From Brevundimonas sp. Leaf363 (lineage in GTDB: Bacteria; Pseudomonadota; Alphaproteobacteria; Caulobacterales; Caulobacteraceae), in the NCBI RefSeq assembly GCF_001424025.1, contig NZ_LMPZ01000004.1:124001-188000 (forward strand): DNA of 64,000 bases, written 5' to 3'. The number at the start of each line of letters is the position of its first letter. Position 1 is the first letter of the stretch. The notes under the pieces are model-generated. The model did no database searches. It saw only the letters and a list, made by a program, of their open reading frames with translations, and was not told where the DNA came from. Position numbers and translations under genes: made by a program. Below are positions 28,710 through 38,582 of the stretch, in pieces.

Positions 28710-30118
28710 AGCCGGTACGCCGCCTTGACCAGATCGTAGGTCAGGGCGCGCGCGACCTCGTGCGCCTCGTCCTCGTCCAGCCGGTGTTCGACCACCAGCT
28801 GGGCCAGCCAAGCGCAGTCCATCCGCCGCGCCACATCGTGCCGCGCCGGGATCGACAGGAAGGCGCGGGTGTCGTCGTTGAAGCCGACGGTGTTGTAGAA
28901 GCCCGCCGTCTCGGTCGTCTGCTCGCGGAAGCGGCGCATGCCTTCGGGGCTGTCGTGGAACCACCAGGGCGGGCCGAGGCGCAGGGCCGGATAGTGGCCG
29001 GCGAGCGGCGCCAGTTCGCGGCTGTAGCTGGTCTCGTCCAGGGTGAAGACGATGATGCTCAGGCCGGGCTCCGAGCCATAACGATTGAGCAGCGGCTTCA
29101 GCGCCGTGACGTAGTCGGTCGCCACCGGAATGTCGGCGCCCTTGTCCGTGCCGAAGTCCGCCAGCAGGGGCGCGTTGTGGCTGCGGTGCACGCCCGGATG
29201 GATCTGCAGCACCATGCCGTCGTCCAGGCTCATCCGCGCCATCTCGACCAGCATGGCGCCCCGGAAGCGCTCGCCCTCCTCGGCCGTGTGCGCGCCGGAA
29301 CGGACGCGGGCGTAGAGGGCTTCTGCCTCCCCTGTCGACAGGTCGAAGGTCGCCGCCGTAGGGTGCCCGTGGTCGGTCGCCGTCGCGCCGTGGTCGCGGA
29401 AGAAGGCGCGGCGGTTGCGGTGGGCGGCGAGATAGCCCTGCCACGTCGCCGTATCCTCGCCCGTCAGCTCGCCGAAGCGCTGCAGATTGGCGAGGAAGCG
29501 CGGATGATCCGGGCCGATCACCGGGTCGGGGCGATAGGTGGTGATGACCCGCCCGGACCAGCCCGATGCCTGGATCGCCGCGTGGTGCTTCAGGTCGTCC
29601 AGCGGCCCCTCGGTCGTGGCCAGCAGCTCGATGTTGTAGCGCTCGAACAGGGCGCGAGGGCGGAAGGCGTCGGTCTTCAGCGCCTCGTCGATGACGTCGT
29701 AATGGTGGTCGGCGGTCTCGGCCGAGAGGCGGTGGGTCAGGCCGAAGACCTTGGCGTAGACCCAGTCGTGCCACATCCGCGACGGCGTGCCCCGGAACAG
29801 GTGATAACGCTCGGCGAAGCGGCGCCAGATGGCGCGGGGGTCCGTCTCGACCGCCCCGCCGTCGCGGCGCGGGATCCCCAGGTCCTCCAGCCGGACGCCC
29901 TGGCTGTAGAGCATTCGGAAGACGTAGTGGTCCGGTTGGATCAGCAGGGCCGCCGGGTTCTCGAACGGCTGGTTCTGGGCGAACCAGGCCGGGTCGGTGT
30001 GGCCGTGCGGGCTGATGATCGGCAGACCCTTCACCTGGTCGTACAGGCGCCGCGCGATCAGCCGCGTCGCCGGCTCGGCCGGGAACAGGCGGTCGGGATG
30101 AAGGGTAAGGCGCGTCAT
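28706..30118 (-). CDS. uxaC: glucuronate isomerase (uronate isomerase)
   Basis: A 470-residue cytoplasmic isomerase converting D-glucuronate to D-fructuronate (or galacturonate to tagaturonate). It belongs to the amidohydrolase superfamily; the metal-binding start reads PIISPHGHTDPAWFAQNQPF, followed by TEGPLDDLKHHAAIQASGW and the conserved LQIHPGVHRSHN and GFNDDTRAFLSIPARHDVAR. Length and order match UxaC closely. Its ATG overlaps the transporter stop as ATGA and its stop overlaps the uxuB start. Confidence 0.96.
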   Translation of the reverse strand: MTRLTLHPDRLFPAEPATRLIARRLYDQVKGLPIISPHGHTDPAWFAQNQPFENPAALLIQPDHYVFRMLYSQGVRLEDLGIPRRDGGAVETDPRAIWRRFAERYHLFRGTPSRMWHDWVYAKVFGLTHRLSAETADHHYDVIDEALKTDAFRPRALFERYNIELLATTEGPLDDLKHHAAIQASGWSGRVITTYRPDPVIGPDHPRFLANLQRFGELTGEDTATWQGYLAAHRNRRAFFRDHGATATDHGHPTAATFDLSTGEAEALYARVRSGAHTAEEGERFRGAMLVEMARMSLDDGMVLQIHPGVHRSHNAPLLADFGTDKGADIPVATDYVTALKPLLNRYGSEPGLSIIVFTLDETSYSRELAPLAGHYPALRLGPPWWFHDSPEGMRRFREQTTETAGFYNTVGFNDDTRAFLSIPARHDVARRMDCAWLAQLVVEHRLDEDEAHEVARALTYDLVKAAYRL

Positions 30119-31398
30119 GCGGGTTCCGGCGGGAGGGTCACTGGCTCAAGCCGCGGCGTCAGCAGGTGGATGACCAGAAGCGCCAGCAGATAGGCCCCGC
30201 CGGCGAAGGCGAGCAGCGGCACATAGCTGCCGGTCGTCTCCAGCGTCCAGCCGGCGAACTTGGAGATGAACATGCCGCCCACCGCGCCCCCGGCCGCGCC
30301 GAAGCCGACCACGGTCGCCACGGCCCGGCGCGGGAAGACGTCGGAAACGAGCGTGTACATGTTGGCCGACCAGCCCTGGTGGGCCGCCGCCGCCAGACCG
30401 ATCAGGGCCACGGCGATCGGCAGGCTGTGGGCGAAGACGGCGATGGAGATGGGGGTTACGGCGAGCGCGCAGATCAGCATGGTGGTCTTGCGCGACCGGT
30501 TGATCGACCAGCCGTTCTTGATCAGCCGCGACGACAGCCAGCCGCCGCCCACCGAGCCGACGTCGGCCAGCAGATAGACGATCACCAGCGGCGGCCCGAA
30601 CGTCAGGATGTTCAGGTCGTAGGTCTTGGCGAAGAAGTCTGGCAGCCAGAACAGGAACAGCCACCACACCGGGTCGGTGATGAATTTGCCCAGCAGGAAG
30701 GCCCAGGTCTCGCGCTTGCGGATCACCACGCCCCAGCCGACCTTGCCCGGCGGATCGGCGGGGTCGCTTTCGATGTGCGCGCGCTCGGCCGCGCCCAGGC
30801 GCGGGTGCTCGTGCGGCCGCCGATAGACGATCAGCCACACTGCCAGCAGCACGAACCCCGACGCCCCGGTGATGATGAAGGCCCACTGCCAGCCCAGGCT
30901 GATGACGATCAGGGGCACGAGGATGGGCGTGACCAGCGCCCCGACGTTCGACCCCGCGTTGAAGATGCCGGTGGCGAGCGCGCGCTCTTTCTTGGGGAAC
31001 CACTCCGACACAGTCTTCACGGCGGCGGGGAAGACCCCGGCTTCGCCCAGGCCCAGCACGAACCGAACGACGGAGAACTGGATCGCGGTGCGCGCGCCGG
31101 CGTGGAAGACTGCGGCCAGGCTCCAGACCGTGATGGCGACCGCCAGACCCCAGCGCGTGCCGATCCAGTCCATCACCCGGCCGAAGCACAGCAGGCTCAG
31201 CGCATAGGCGGCCTGAAACCAGAAGACGATGTCGGCATAGTCCGTCTCGGACCAGCCAAGCTCGGTTTCCAGATAGGGCTTCAGCACCCCAAGCACCTGA
31301 CGATCGACGTAGTTGATGGTCAGGGCGAAGAACAGCAGGGCGCAGATGACCCAGCGGTACCGGCCGATCCGCGTCGGCGCCTCTTCGCTTGCCGTCAT
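30115..31398 (-). CDS. MFS hexuronate transporter (ExuT-like)
   Basis: A 427-residue inner-membrane transporter of the anion:cation symporter branch of the major facilitator superfamily. It shows 12 probable membrane segments and the ACS-type start RYRWVICALLFFALTINYVD followed by RQVLGVLKPYLE, as in ExuT. The loop 2-3 motif is GRVMDWIGTRWGLAVAI. The operon context (manD, uxaC, uxuB) makes glucuronate the likely substrate. GGGAGGGAAC precedes the ATG by 3-4 bases. The gene lies 46 bases after manD. Confidence 0.92.
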   Translation of the reverse strand: MTASEEAPTRIGRYRWVICALLFFALTINYVDRQVLGVLKPYLETELGWSETDYADIVFWFQAAYALSLLCFGRVMDWIGTRWGLAVAITVWSLAAVFHAGARTAIQFSVVRFVLGLGEAGVFPAAVKTVSEWFPKKERALATGIFNAGSNVGALVTPILVPLIVISLGWQWAFIITGASGFVLLAVWLIVYRRPHEHPRLGAAERAHIESDPADPPGKVGWGVVIRKRETWAFLLGKFITDPVWWLFLFWLPDFFAKTYDLNILTFGPPLVIVYLLADVGSVGGGWLSSRLIKNGWSINRSRKTTMLICALAVTPISIAVFAHSLPIAVALIGLAAAAHQGWSANMYTLVSDVFPRRAVATVVGFGAAGGAVGGMFISKFAGWTLETTGSYVPLLAFAGGAYLLALLVIHLLTPRLEPVTLPPEPA

Positions 31399-31423
31399 GC
31401 CGTTCCCTCCCAGGAAAAGACGC

Positions 31424-31440
31424 CGCCCGTTGATCGGGCG
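31424..31440. other. intercistronic hairpin between manD and the transporter
   Basis: CGCCCG and CGGGCG pair around a 5-base loop in the 46-bp gap. Its place between two genes of one operon suggests an mRNA-stability or differential-expression element; it lacks a T-run and is unlikely to stop transcription fully. Confidence 0.35.
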
Positions 31441-31444
31441 TGCG

Positions 31445-32662
31445 TCACCAGCTGTGCATCGATCCGTCTTCGAGCCGGTTCACCGGCAGGTAGGCGCGTT
31501 GGTAGGGGTACTGGGCGGCCAGGCCTTCGTCGATGTCGACGCCCAGACCGGGCGCCTCGCCGGGGTGCAGCATGCCGTTCGCGAAGCTGTAGGCGTGGGG
31601 GAAGACCGCGTCCGTCTCGGCCGTATGGCGCATATATTCCTGCACGCCGAAGTTCGGCACCGACAGGTCGAAATGCAGCGCCGCGGCCATGGTGATGGGC
31701 GACAGATCGGTGGCTCCGTGGCACCCGGTGCGCACGCCGTACAGGTCCGCGAAGGCCGCGATCTTGCGCAGGTGGGTGATGCCCCCTGCGTGCAGGACGG
31801 TGGCGCGGATGTAGTCGATCAGCTGCTCCTCGATCAGCTGCTTGCAGTCCCAGATGGAGTTGAAGATTTCGCCGACCGCCAGCGGGCTGGTGGTGTGCTG
31901 GCGGATCAGGCGGAAGGCCGCCTGGTTCTCGGCCGGCGTCGCGTCCTCCAGCCAGAAGGGACGGTAGGGCTCCAGATCCTTGCCCAGCCGTCCCGCCTCG
32001 ATCGGCGCCAGCCGGTGGTGGATGTCGTGCAGCAGATGGACGTCCCAGCCTAGCGTCTCGCGCGCCGCCTCGAACAGGGCCGGGACCGAGCGCAGATACT
32101 TCTCGCTGGACCAAAGGTTCTCGGTTGGCAGATCGGCGTCGGCCGGTTCGTAGAAGCCGAACGTCTTGGACACGCCATAGGTCGACTTCAGGCCCGGCAC
32201 GCCCGACTGCAGGCGGATCGCCTTGTAGCCCTCGTCCAGATAGCGCTTGGCCTCGGCGACAGTCTCCTCGACCGTCTCGCCATTGGCGTGGCCATAGACC
32301 ATGACGCCTTCGCGGCACGCCCCGCCCAGCAGCTGGTACAGCGGCAGCCCCGCCGCCTTGGCCTTCAGATCCCACAGCGCCATGTCGACCGCGGCGATGG
32401 CCGTCATGGTCACCGGCCCGCGCCGCCAGTAGGCGCCCTTGTAGAGGTATTGCCAGATGTCCTCGATGCGGTGGGCGTCGCGGCCGATCAGGCAGGGGAT
32501 GATGTGGTCGGCGAGATAGCTTGCCACCGACAGCTCGCGGCCGTTCAGCGTGGCGTCGCCCACGCCGGTCAGGCCGCCCTTGGTCTCCAGCTTCAGGGTG
32601 ACGAAGTTGCGCCCCGGACAGGTCGTGATGACGCGCGCACCGGTGATGGTCAGGTCGGTCAA
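31445..32662 (-). CDS. manD: D-mannonate dehydratase, ManD type (enolase superfamily)
   Basis: A 405-residue enzyme dehydrating D-mannonate to 2-keto-3-deoxy-D-gluconate. It has the enolase-superfamily lid ([20 protein letters not shown]) and barrel. Metal-ligand motifs are [22 protein letters not shown] and [11 protein letters not shown]. The ManD loop [14 protein letters not shown] with the acid/base Arg/Tyr region is also present. It replaces the unrelated UxuA enzyme. The start is a TTG at 32662: GGAGGG lies about 7 bases upstream and the protein then has the family length; the frame is open further but only as antisense of the GH67 gene. First gene of the operon, divergent from GH67. Some ManD homologues act on gluconate, so activity is inferred from context. 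Confidence 0.93.
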   Translation of the reverse strand: MTDLTITGARVITTCPGRNFVTLKLETKGGLTGVGDATLNGRELSVASYLADHIIPCLIGRDAHRIEDIWQYLYKGAYWRRGPVTMTAIAAVDMALWDLKAKAAGLPLYQLLGGACREGVMVYGHANGETVEETVAEAKRYLDEGYKAIRLQSGVPGLKSTYGVSKTFGFYEPADADLPTENLWSSEKYLRSVPALFEAARETLGWDVHLLHDIHHRLAPIEAGRLGKDLEPYRPFWLEDATPAENQAAFRLIRQHTTSPLAVGEIFNSIWDCKQLIEEQLIDYIRATVLHAGGITHLRKIAAFADLYGVRTGCHGATDLSPITMAAALHFDLSVPNFGVQEYMRHTAETDAVFPHAYSFANGMLHPGEAPGLGVDIDEGLAAQYPYQRAYLPVNRLEDGSMHSW

Positions 32663-32727
32663 CGTCGTTCCCTCCGCGACGCTTGTGCGTCGTCTTGTTG
32701 GCTTTACTTCGCGAGCAAGGCCTGTCG

Positions 32728-32741
32728 TGATAGCGCTACCA
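32728..32741. promoter_or_regulatory. LacI-type operator in the manD/GH67 divergent promoter
   Basis: TGATAGCGCTACCA is a near-perfect 14-bp palindrome with the CG-centred AGCGCT core bound by LacI-family regulators. It sits in the 152-bp gap between divergently transcribed manD and the alpha-glucuronidase gene. The adjacent LacI gene at 24881 is the obvious candidate binder. I found no second full copy in the window. Confidence 0.65.
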
Positions 32742-32814
32742 AAGAGCGATCTCGGCGCCGTGTCAACGCGCCGCGATGGTAATGACCGGCGGAACGTCGG
32801 CAAGGGAGAGACGC

Positions 32815-34971
32815 ATGGGACGCCTTTCGCAGGCGATGGTCGGCCTCGTCGCTGCCCTGGCGCTGGTCCTGGGTCTGGCGCCGGCCGCGCAGGCAGAGGA
32901 CGGGTATGATCTGTGGCTGCGCTATCAGCCCGAAGGCGGGGCGGTGGAGACCGCCTATCGCCGGGCCGTCTCATCCCTCCATCCGGTGGGCGACAGCGCC
33001 ACCATCCGCGCCGCGACCGCCGAGCTGGAACGGGGCCTGTCAAGCCTGACCGCCCGGGCGGTGACGACCCGCCCAATCGCCGACGGCGCCGTGGTCTATG
33101 GTCTCGCTAGCGCTCCCGAGATCGCCGCGCTGATCGGCCAGACGACCATCGCGCCGGAGGGATATGTCCTCCGCTCGGTGCGCGACAACGGTCGCCGCGT
33201 CACCGTCATCGCGGGCGGCTCCGACACCGGCGTGCTCTACGGAGCCTTCGACCTGCTGCGCCGGATGCAGACGCGCCAGTCCATCGACGATCTGAACATC
33301 GCCGAGACGCCGGCGGTGCACCTGCGCCTGCTGAACCACTGGGACAATCTGGATCGGTCGGTGGAGCGTGGCTATGCGGGCCAGTCGATCTGGGACTGGC
33401 ACACCCTGCCCGGCTTCACCCCCGGCCTCTACACCGACTACGCCCGCGCCAACGCCTCGATCGGCATCAACGGCACGGTGCTGAACAACGTCAACGCCAA
33501 CGCCCTCAGCCTGACCGAGCCGTACCTTCTCAAGGCCGCCGCCCTGGCCGACATCTTCCGGCCCTACGGCATCAAGGTCTATCTGTCCGCCCGCTTCAGC
33601 GCGCCCATCGAGATCGGCGGCCTGGCCACGGCCGACCCGCTGGACCCCGCCGTCCAGGCCTGGTGGAAGGCCAAGGCGGACGAAATCTATCGCCTGATCC
33701 CCGACTTCGGCGGCTTCCTGGTCAAGGCCAACTCGGAAGGCCAGCCGGGTCCACAGGACTACCACCGCACCCACGCCGAGGGCGCCAACATGCTGGCTGA
33801 TGCGGTCGCGCCGCACGGCGGCGTCGTCATGTGGCGGGCTTTCGTCTACGCCCACGACAACCCCGAGGACCGCGCCAAACAGGCGTTCGACGACTTCGTC
33901 CCGCTGGATGGCCAGTTCCGCGACAACGTCATCGTCCAGGTCAAGAACGGCGCCATCGACTTCCAGCCGCGCGAACCCTTCCATCCGCTGTTCGGCGCCA
34001 TGCCGAAGACGCCGCTGATGATGGAGTTCCAGATCACCAAGGAATACCTCGGTCAGGCGACCCACTTGGCCTACCTCGGCCCGCTATTCGAGGAGGTGCT
34101 GCGCGCCGACACCCACCAGCGTGGGCCGGGCTCGACGGTGGCCAAGGTGATCGACGGCCGCCTGTTCAACCACCGCCTCACCGGCATCGCCGGCGTCGCC
34201 AACATCGGCACGGACCGCAACTGGTCCGGCTCGGACTTCAACCAGGCCAACTGGTACGTCTTCGGCCGCATGGCCTGGGACCCGGAACATGCGGACGCCG
34301 CCGCCATCGCCCGCGAATGGGCGGCCATGACCTTTACGCCGGACCCGCGCTTCGTCGAGCCGGCCGTCGGCATGATGATGCGGTCGCGCGAGGCGGTGGT
34401 CGACTATATGACGCCGCTGGGCCTGCACCACCTGATGGCCACCGGCCACCACTACGGCCCCGGCCCGTGGGTCAGCGACTTGGCCCGCCCCGAGTGGAAC
34501 CCGGCCTACTATCACCAGGCCGACGTGGCCGGCATCGGCTTCGACCGCACCGCCTCAGGCAGCGACGCCGTCAGCCAATATGCTCCTGAGATCGCCCGCC
34601 TCTTCGCCGATCCGGCCACGACGCCGGAAGCCGACCTGCTGTGGTTCCACCACCTGCCGTGGACTTACCGGATGCGGTCGGGTCGGACGCTGTGGGACGA
34701 ACTGGTCCTGACCTACGGCCACGGCGTCGATGAAGTCACGGCGATGCAGGCGACCTGGGCCTCGCTGGAGGATTTCGTGGACCGGGAGCGGTTCGCGGAC
34801 ACCACCCAACTGCTGGCCATCCAGCACGACGAGGCGGTGTGGTGGCGCGACGCCAGCGTGGCCTATTTCCAGAGCCGATCCGGCCTGCCTTTGCCGGCGG
34901 GCGCGGCGGCGCCCGCGCATCCGCTGAGCTGGTACGAGGCGCTTCAGTTCCCCTACGCGCCGGGTCACTGA
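32815..34971 (+). CDS. aguA: alpha-glucuronidase, GH67, exported
   Basis: A 718-residue glycoside hydrolase releasing glucuronic or 4-O-methylglucuronic acid from the non-reducing end of xylo-oligosaccharides. A signal peptide ([19 protein letters not shown]) precedes the N-terminal beta domain. The catalytic barrel contains [20 protein letters not shown] with the acid Glu, and [18 protein letters not shown]. The C-terminal helical region carries [12 protein letters not shown] and the conserved [10 protein letters not shown]. Length matches GH67. GGGAGAGA precedes the ATG at 32815; an upstream in-frame ATG would spoil the signal. Divergent from the uronate operon, it supplies its substrate. 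Most GH67 enzymes are intracellular; the clear signal suggests a periplasmic location here. Confidence 0.95.
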   Translation: MGRLSQAMVGLVAALALVLGLAPAAQAEDGYDLWLRYQPEGGAVETAYRRAVSSLHPVGDSATIRAATAELERGLSSLTARAVTTRPIADGAVVYGLASAPEIAALIGQTTIAPEGYVLRSVRDNGRRVTVIAGGSDTGVLYGAFDLLRRMQTRQSIDDLNIAETPAVHLRLLNHWDNLDRSVERGYAGQSIWDWHTLPGFTPGLYTDYARANASIGINGTVLNNVNANALSLTEPYLLKAAALADIFRPYGIKVYLSARFSAPIEIGGLATADPLDPAVQAWWKAKADEIYRLIPDFGGFLVKANSEGQPGPQDYHRTHAEGANMLADAVAPHGGVVMWRAFVYAHDNPEDRAKQAFDDFVPLDGQFRDNVIVQVKNGAIDFQPREPFHPLFGAMPKTPLMMEFQITKEYLGQATHLAYLGPLFEEVLRADTHQRGPGSTVAKVIDGRLFNHRLTGIAGVANIGTDRNWSGSDFNQANWYVFGRMAWDPEHADAAAIAREWAAMTFTPDPRFVEPAVGMMMRSREAVVDYMTPLGLHHLMATGHHYGPGPWVSDLARPEWNPAYYHQADVAGIGFDRTASGSDAVSQYAPEIARLFADPATTPEADLLWFHHLPWTYRMRSGRTLWDELVLTYGHGVDEVTAMQATWASLEDFVDRERFADTTQLLAIQHDEAVWWRDASVAYFQSRSGLPLPAGAAAPAHPLSWYEALQFPYAPGH

Positions 34972-35012
34972 CTGCCTCGATGCGGCCCGGACAGCGACGA
35001 ACCGAATGGGCC

Positions 35013-38000
35013 TCAGCCTTGGCTCAATCGGGCCTTTCGCGTCACCAGATTTCGTGGATCCGGCTCAACCGACAGGCCGCCGAGAGCCAGAGCCCGCTGC
35101 ATCTGGGCTTGGGCGGTTTCGAAGGAATAGTACCGGCGAGCGTGAGCCTGAGCCGCCCTCGACATGGCCGCCCAGAGGTCGGGGTCCTGATAGAGGCGGG
35201 TGATCGCCTCGACCCATTCGTGGGGGGTGCGGGCGATCAATACCTCGACGCCGTCACGCAGGTTAGCGCCCTCGGCGGCGATGGGGCTGAGCACCGACGG
35301 CGTGCCGTAGGCCAGGGCGTCGACCACCTTGCCCTTCAGCCCCGCGCCCGTCAGCAAGGGCGCCACGAAGACACGGCAGCCGTCGTAGACGCCTTTCAGG
35401 TCCGGCGCGAAGCCGCGGATCGCCAGCCCGTCCCGGCCCAGAGCTTCGACCTCGTCGCTCATGCCGCTGCCGAAGACGTTGCAGGTCACGTCAGGCATGG
35501 CGTCGCGCAGGCCAGGGATCACGTCGCGCGCGAAGAACTCGACCGCCAGGCGGTTCGGCGGGTGCGCAAATCCGCCGAGGAAGGTGACGTCCCGACGCGC
35601 CTCGAACCCGGGAACGTCGGTCGATACATCCACGACCCAGGGCGCCTGGGCGATGCGCACGCCGGGGGCGGCGGCCTGCATGATCTCATGCTCGACGTCA
35701 TTGTAGGACAGGGTCACGTCGGCTGCGGCGACAACCGCCATCTCGGCCTCGCGCGTCGCGTCGGCCTTTTGCATCAGCGGGCCGGATTCCATCAGCACCG
35801 CCTCGCGCATCTCTCGCAGGAAATGCAGGTCCGCATTGCAGAACGCGATCCGCGCCTGAGGCGCGTGGCGCCGGATCAGCGGCAGGATGTCCTGGGCCAC
35901 CGTGTAGCGGGTGACGTAAACCAGATCGAACTCGCCGCCCCGCGCCTCCAGCAGCTCCTCGACCGACCGCACGTACGGGGCGTAGACGGCTTCGACGCCC
36001 ATCTTCTGGATACGCTCGGTGTGTCGGCCCAGATAGGCGCCGTTGCGCGGCGCGAAGGTCACCTTGAAACCCAGCGATTGCAGCAGGCGGACCTCCTGGA
36101 TGGCCGCGTAGCTGCCGGCGTCATTGTCGCCGCGCGGAAACTGCAGATCCACCATCAGGGCGCGGCGCGCGACGCCCCGATCCTTGTTCAGATCGACATC
36201 GACGCCGACCTCGCCGTTGTCCTTGTAGAGCTCGGTCCAGCGCGCCTTGAATGTGGGCCGGTTGATCTCCTGGAACCGCTTCATTCCCGAGGTGACGTCG
36301 GTGCCGCTGGAGACGCCCTCGAAATGGTAGACGAGGCAGAAGGGATTGTAGACGACCTTCAGCCCCTCGGCCTTGACCTTGAAGCAAAGGTCGGTGTCCT
36401 CGAAGTAAGCCGGGCGATAGATCTCGCTCAGCCCGCCCAGCTTCGACCACAGGGCCGCCGGCAGCATGATGCAGGCACCCGACAGATAGTCCGCCTGGCG
36501 CACATAGTTGAACTTGGGATCGGCCGCATTGCCGCCCCGGCCATAGTTGGCGGGGTCGCCGCTGTTCCAGACGATGCCGCCGGCCTCCTGAAGCCGACCA
36601 TCCGGATAGACCAGCTTGGCGCCGACGATGCCGACGTCGTCGAAATTGTCGAACGTCGCCAGCATCTCGTCCAGCCAGCCGACGGTCGGTTCGGTGTCGT
36701 TGTTCAGCAGGACGACGAACTCGCCCGACGCGCGCGCCACGCCGTCGTTGCACGCATCCACAAAGCCCAGCGCGCTCTCGTGCCGGACGACCGTGATGCC
36801 CGACACGATGTCCTCGATCCGGAGCGTCTCGTCGGACGACCCATCATCCACGACGATCACCTCGAACGTCGCACGCGCGCCCGCGAAAAGCAGGGCGCTG
36901 AGGCAGTAGTATGTGACGCCGAACTTGTTGTGGGCCGGAATGACGACCGACACGCGAGGCTTGGGATGGACCGGGAAGCTGAGCGGGGCATAGGGGCCGC
37001 GCACCATGTCGAAGCCGGTCAGCAGGACGTCGTGCGCGCGGCTGATCTGGGCCAGTCGCTCGAGCGCGGCGGCGCGGTCATCGGCGGGCGTCGTTTCGAT
37101 GGCGCGCAACGCCGCCTGCAGGGCCTCATAGCGTTGGCGCGCGGCCGGAGACTGCCACACTCGCGGCACGGCGCCATAGCGCTGCAGCTTGTCGAAGGCG
37201 GTCTTCGACACGGCCAGGAACTCGACGGTCTCCGCCAGTACGCGGCCCGAGCGCGCCGACAGCACGCTGATCCGATGCACCAGTCCATCCATGAACCGGT
37301 TCGGGATCTGCAACCGATAGCCGTGACCCTTGGCGCGACGGTTTCGCTGATCGGCGCGCGCGACGCCGGCCGGCCGGCCGTCGACGACAAGCCGGACGTT
37401 CAGAACGTCGCTGCTGCCGCGCGCGGGGCGGGCCCAGCCGAAGACGGCTGCGCCCGAGACACCCTCGATCACGCCGATGGCGGGGTCCGCGAGTTCTAGC
37501 ACCAGAGGGGCGCCCAGCACGCTGCGGCCTTCGGCGTCCTGCACGTCGATGCGGCGCGGCCGGCCGTCGTAGAGATCGGCCGGCAACGCGTAGCGCGACC
37601 GGACCGCGGAACGGTCCAGTTCTCGCATCGCCGCAACGGCGGCGGGCGACAGGGTGACTTTGCGCCAGCGGTCGCCCGTCTTGCGCCCCGCCTGGCCGAA
37701 CCATGGGCGCGCCAGAAGCAGAAGGCTGTCGCTCCGCCGCTCTGAGACCCGCCCCTGGACGTGAACGGCGATCGTCGCCCAGCACGCCTCGACCGGCGCC
37801 GTGATGTCACCCTGCGCCAGCGCATAGCTGGCGTAGCGCGCGCCGCCCCGGCGCTCTTCGCCGGGCGCAGCCTCGGCCGTCGCCAGCGCCCGCCCCTCGG
37901 TGTCCAAAAAGGTCACGACGATGCGGACATCGGCGCGATGCTGGCCGAAGAAGGCGCCGAACGCATAGGCCACGCCGGGCGTCACCGTCAGCCGTTCCCC

Positions 38001-38396
38001 CTCGACGGGATCGCGGTAGACCAGGCGCTGAAGCCCGACGCCCTGCGTCCGCAGATGATGAACATAGGCGGCGTTGCCCTGTTCGAGGTTCCACTTCTTG
38101 CTGAAGCCGACCCCGGCTACGACTGCATCGCCGGGCGTCTCGAGCGCCCAGGGCATGGTCGTTTCGAACTCGGGGTCCGCGATCTGGTTCAGGGATTTCA
38201 GACCGGCGCCGCCGGCCGCAGCCTCGACGATGGACGTCAGGGATCCTTGGTAGACCCCGTCTATCAGCAGGGTCAGTTCGCGGGGCGCGCGGCCACGTGG
38301 GTGAGCGATGACCAGCGCGCCATCGGCGACGCCCGTGAGGACCATCGGGCCTTCGGACACGCTCTGACTGTCCGCCGCCAAAGAGCCTTTGCTCAC
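35013..38396 (-). CDS. two-domain glycosyltransferase (GT2 + GT4) with large N-terminal region
   Basis: A 1127-residue cytoplasmic enzyme. The N-terminal ~470 residues are beta-rich and contain carbohydrate-binding-like stretches (about 50-200). The GT2 domain starts near 484 (RVSVVIPAHNKFGVTYYCLS), with VVDDGSSDETL and a DxD-like LLNNDTEPTVGWLDEML, then GLSEIYRPAYFEDTDLCFKV. A GT4-like domain occupies about 760-1127, with VTFLGGFAHPPNRLAVEFF and APLLTGAGLKGKVVDALAYG. Two transferase domains imply that two sugars or a repeating unit are added. The start is a GTG at 38396 with GGAGG upstream; the frame is open longer but only antisense to the sulfotransferase gene. Surface-polysaccharide or rhamnan-type synthesis is likely, and the neighbours suggest sulfation. 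Confidence 0.85.
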   Translation of the reverse strand: MSKGSLAADSQSVSEGPMVLTGVADGALVIAHPRGRAPRELTLLIDGVYQGSLTSIVEAAAGGAGLKSLNQIADPEFETTMPWALETPGDAVVAGVGFSKKWNLEQGNAAYVHHLRTQGVGLQRLVYRDPVEGERLTVTPGVAYAFGAFFGQHRADVRIVVTFLDTEGRALATAEAAPGEERRGGARYASYALAQGDITAPVEACWATIAVHVQGRVSERRSDSLLLLARPWFGQAGRKTGDRWRKVTLSPAAVAAMRELDRSAVRSRYALPADLYDGRPRRIDVQDAEGRSVLGAPLVLELADPAIGVIEGVSGAAVFGWARPARGSSDVLNVRLVVDGRPAGVARADQRNRRAKGHGYRLQIPNRFMDGLVHRISVLSARSGRVLAETVEFLAVSKTAFDKLQRYGAVPRVWQSPAARQRYEALQAALRAIETTPADDRAAALERLAQISRAHDVLLTGFDMVRGPYAPLSFPVHPKPRVSVVIPAHNKFGVTYYCLSALLFAGARATFEVIVVDDGSSDETLRIEDIVSGITVVRHESALGFVDACNDGVARASGEFVVLLNNDTEPTVGWLDEMLATFDNFDDVGIVGAKLVYPDGRLQEAGGIVWNSGDPANYGRGGNAADPKFNYVRQADYLSGACIMLPAALWSKLGGLSEIYRPAYFEDTDLCFKVKAEGLKVVYNPFCLVYHFEGVSSGTDVTSGMKRFQEINRPTFKARWTELYKDNGEVGVDVDLNKDRGVARRALMVDLQFPRGDNDAGSYAAIQEVRLLQSLGFKVTFAPRNGAYLGRHTERIQKMGVEAVYAPYVRSVEELLEARGGEFDLVYVTRYTVAQDILPLIRRHAPQARIAFCNADLHFLREMREAVLMESGPLMQKADATREAEMAVVAAADVTLSYNDVEHEIMQAAAPGVRIAQAPWVVDVSTDVPGFEARRDVTFLGGFAHPPNRLAVEFFARDVIPGLRDAMPDVTCNVFGSGMSDEVEALGRDGLAIRGFAPDLKGVYDGCRVFVAPLLTGAGLKGKVVDALAYGTPSVLSPIAAEGANLRDGVEVLIARTPHEWVEAITRLYQDPDLWAAMSRAAQAHARRYYSFETAQAQMQRALALGGLSVEPDPRNLVTRKARLSQG

Positions 38397-38582
38397 GACC
38401 CGGCCTCCCCTCCACGCACGACAAGCGGAATAGGCCGCGTTCCCGCGTCGCCCCACCGTCTCCCCAAGCCAGCGGGTACACGCGCCCCAATCCCGAGGCA
38501 ATGCCGACCGATTGGAGGTTGCTCCAAACCGCGTTATCAGCGCGCAGGCGTGTGATCCACGCGACTGGAACAGCCGCCGACC

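Noticed and set aside
32663..33076. N-terminal extension of manD upstream of the TTG
   Set aside because: The extension is antisense to the GH67 signal region, makes the protein longer than any ManD relative, and the TTG has a good ribosome-binding site.
34839..37499. Long plus-strand open frame opposite the glycosyltransferase
   Set aside because: It lies antisense to clear GT2 motifs and has the low-complexity composition of a shadow frame; no domain or ribosome site supports it.
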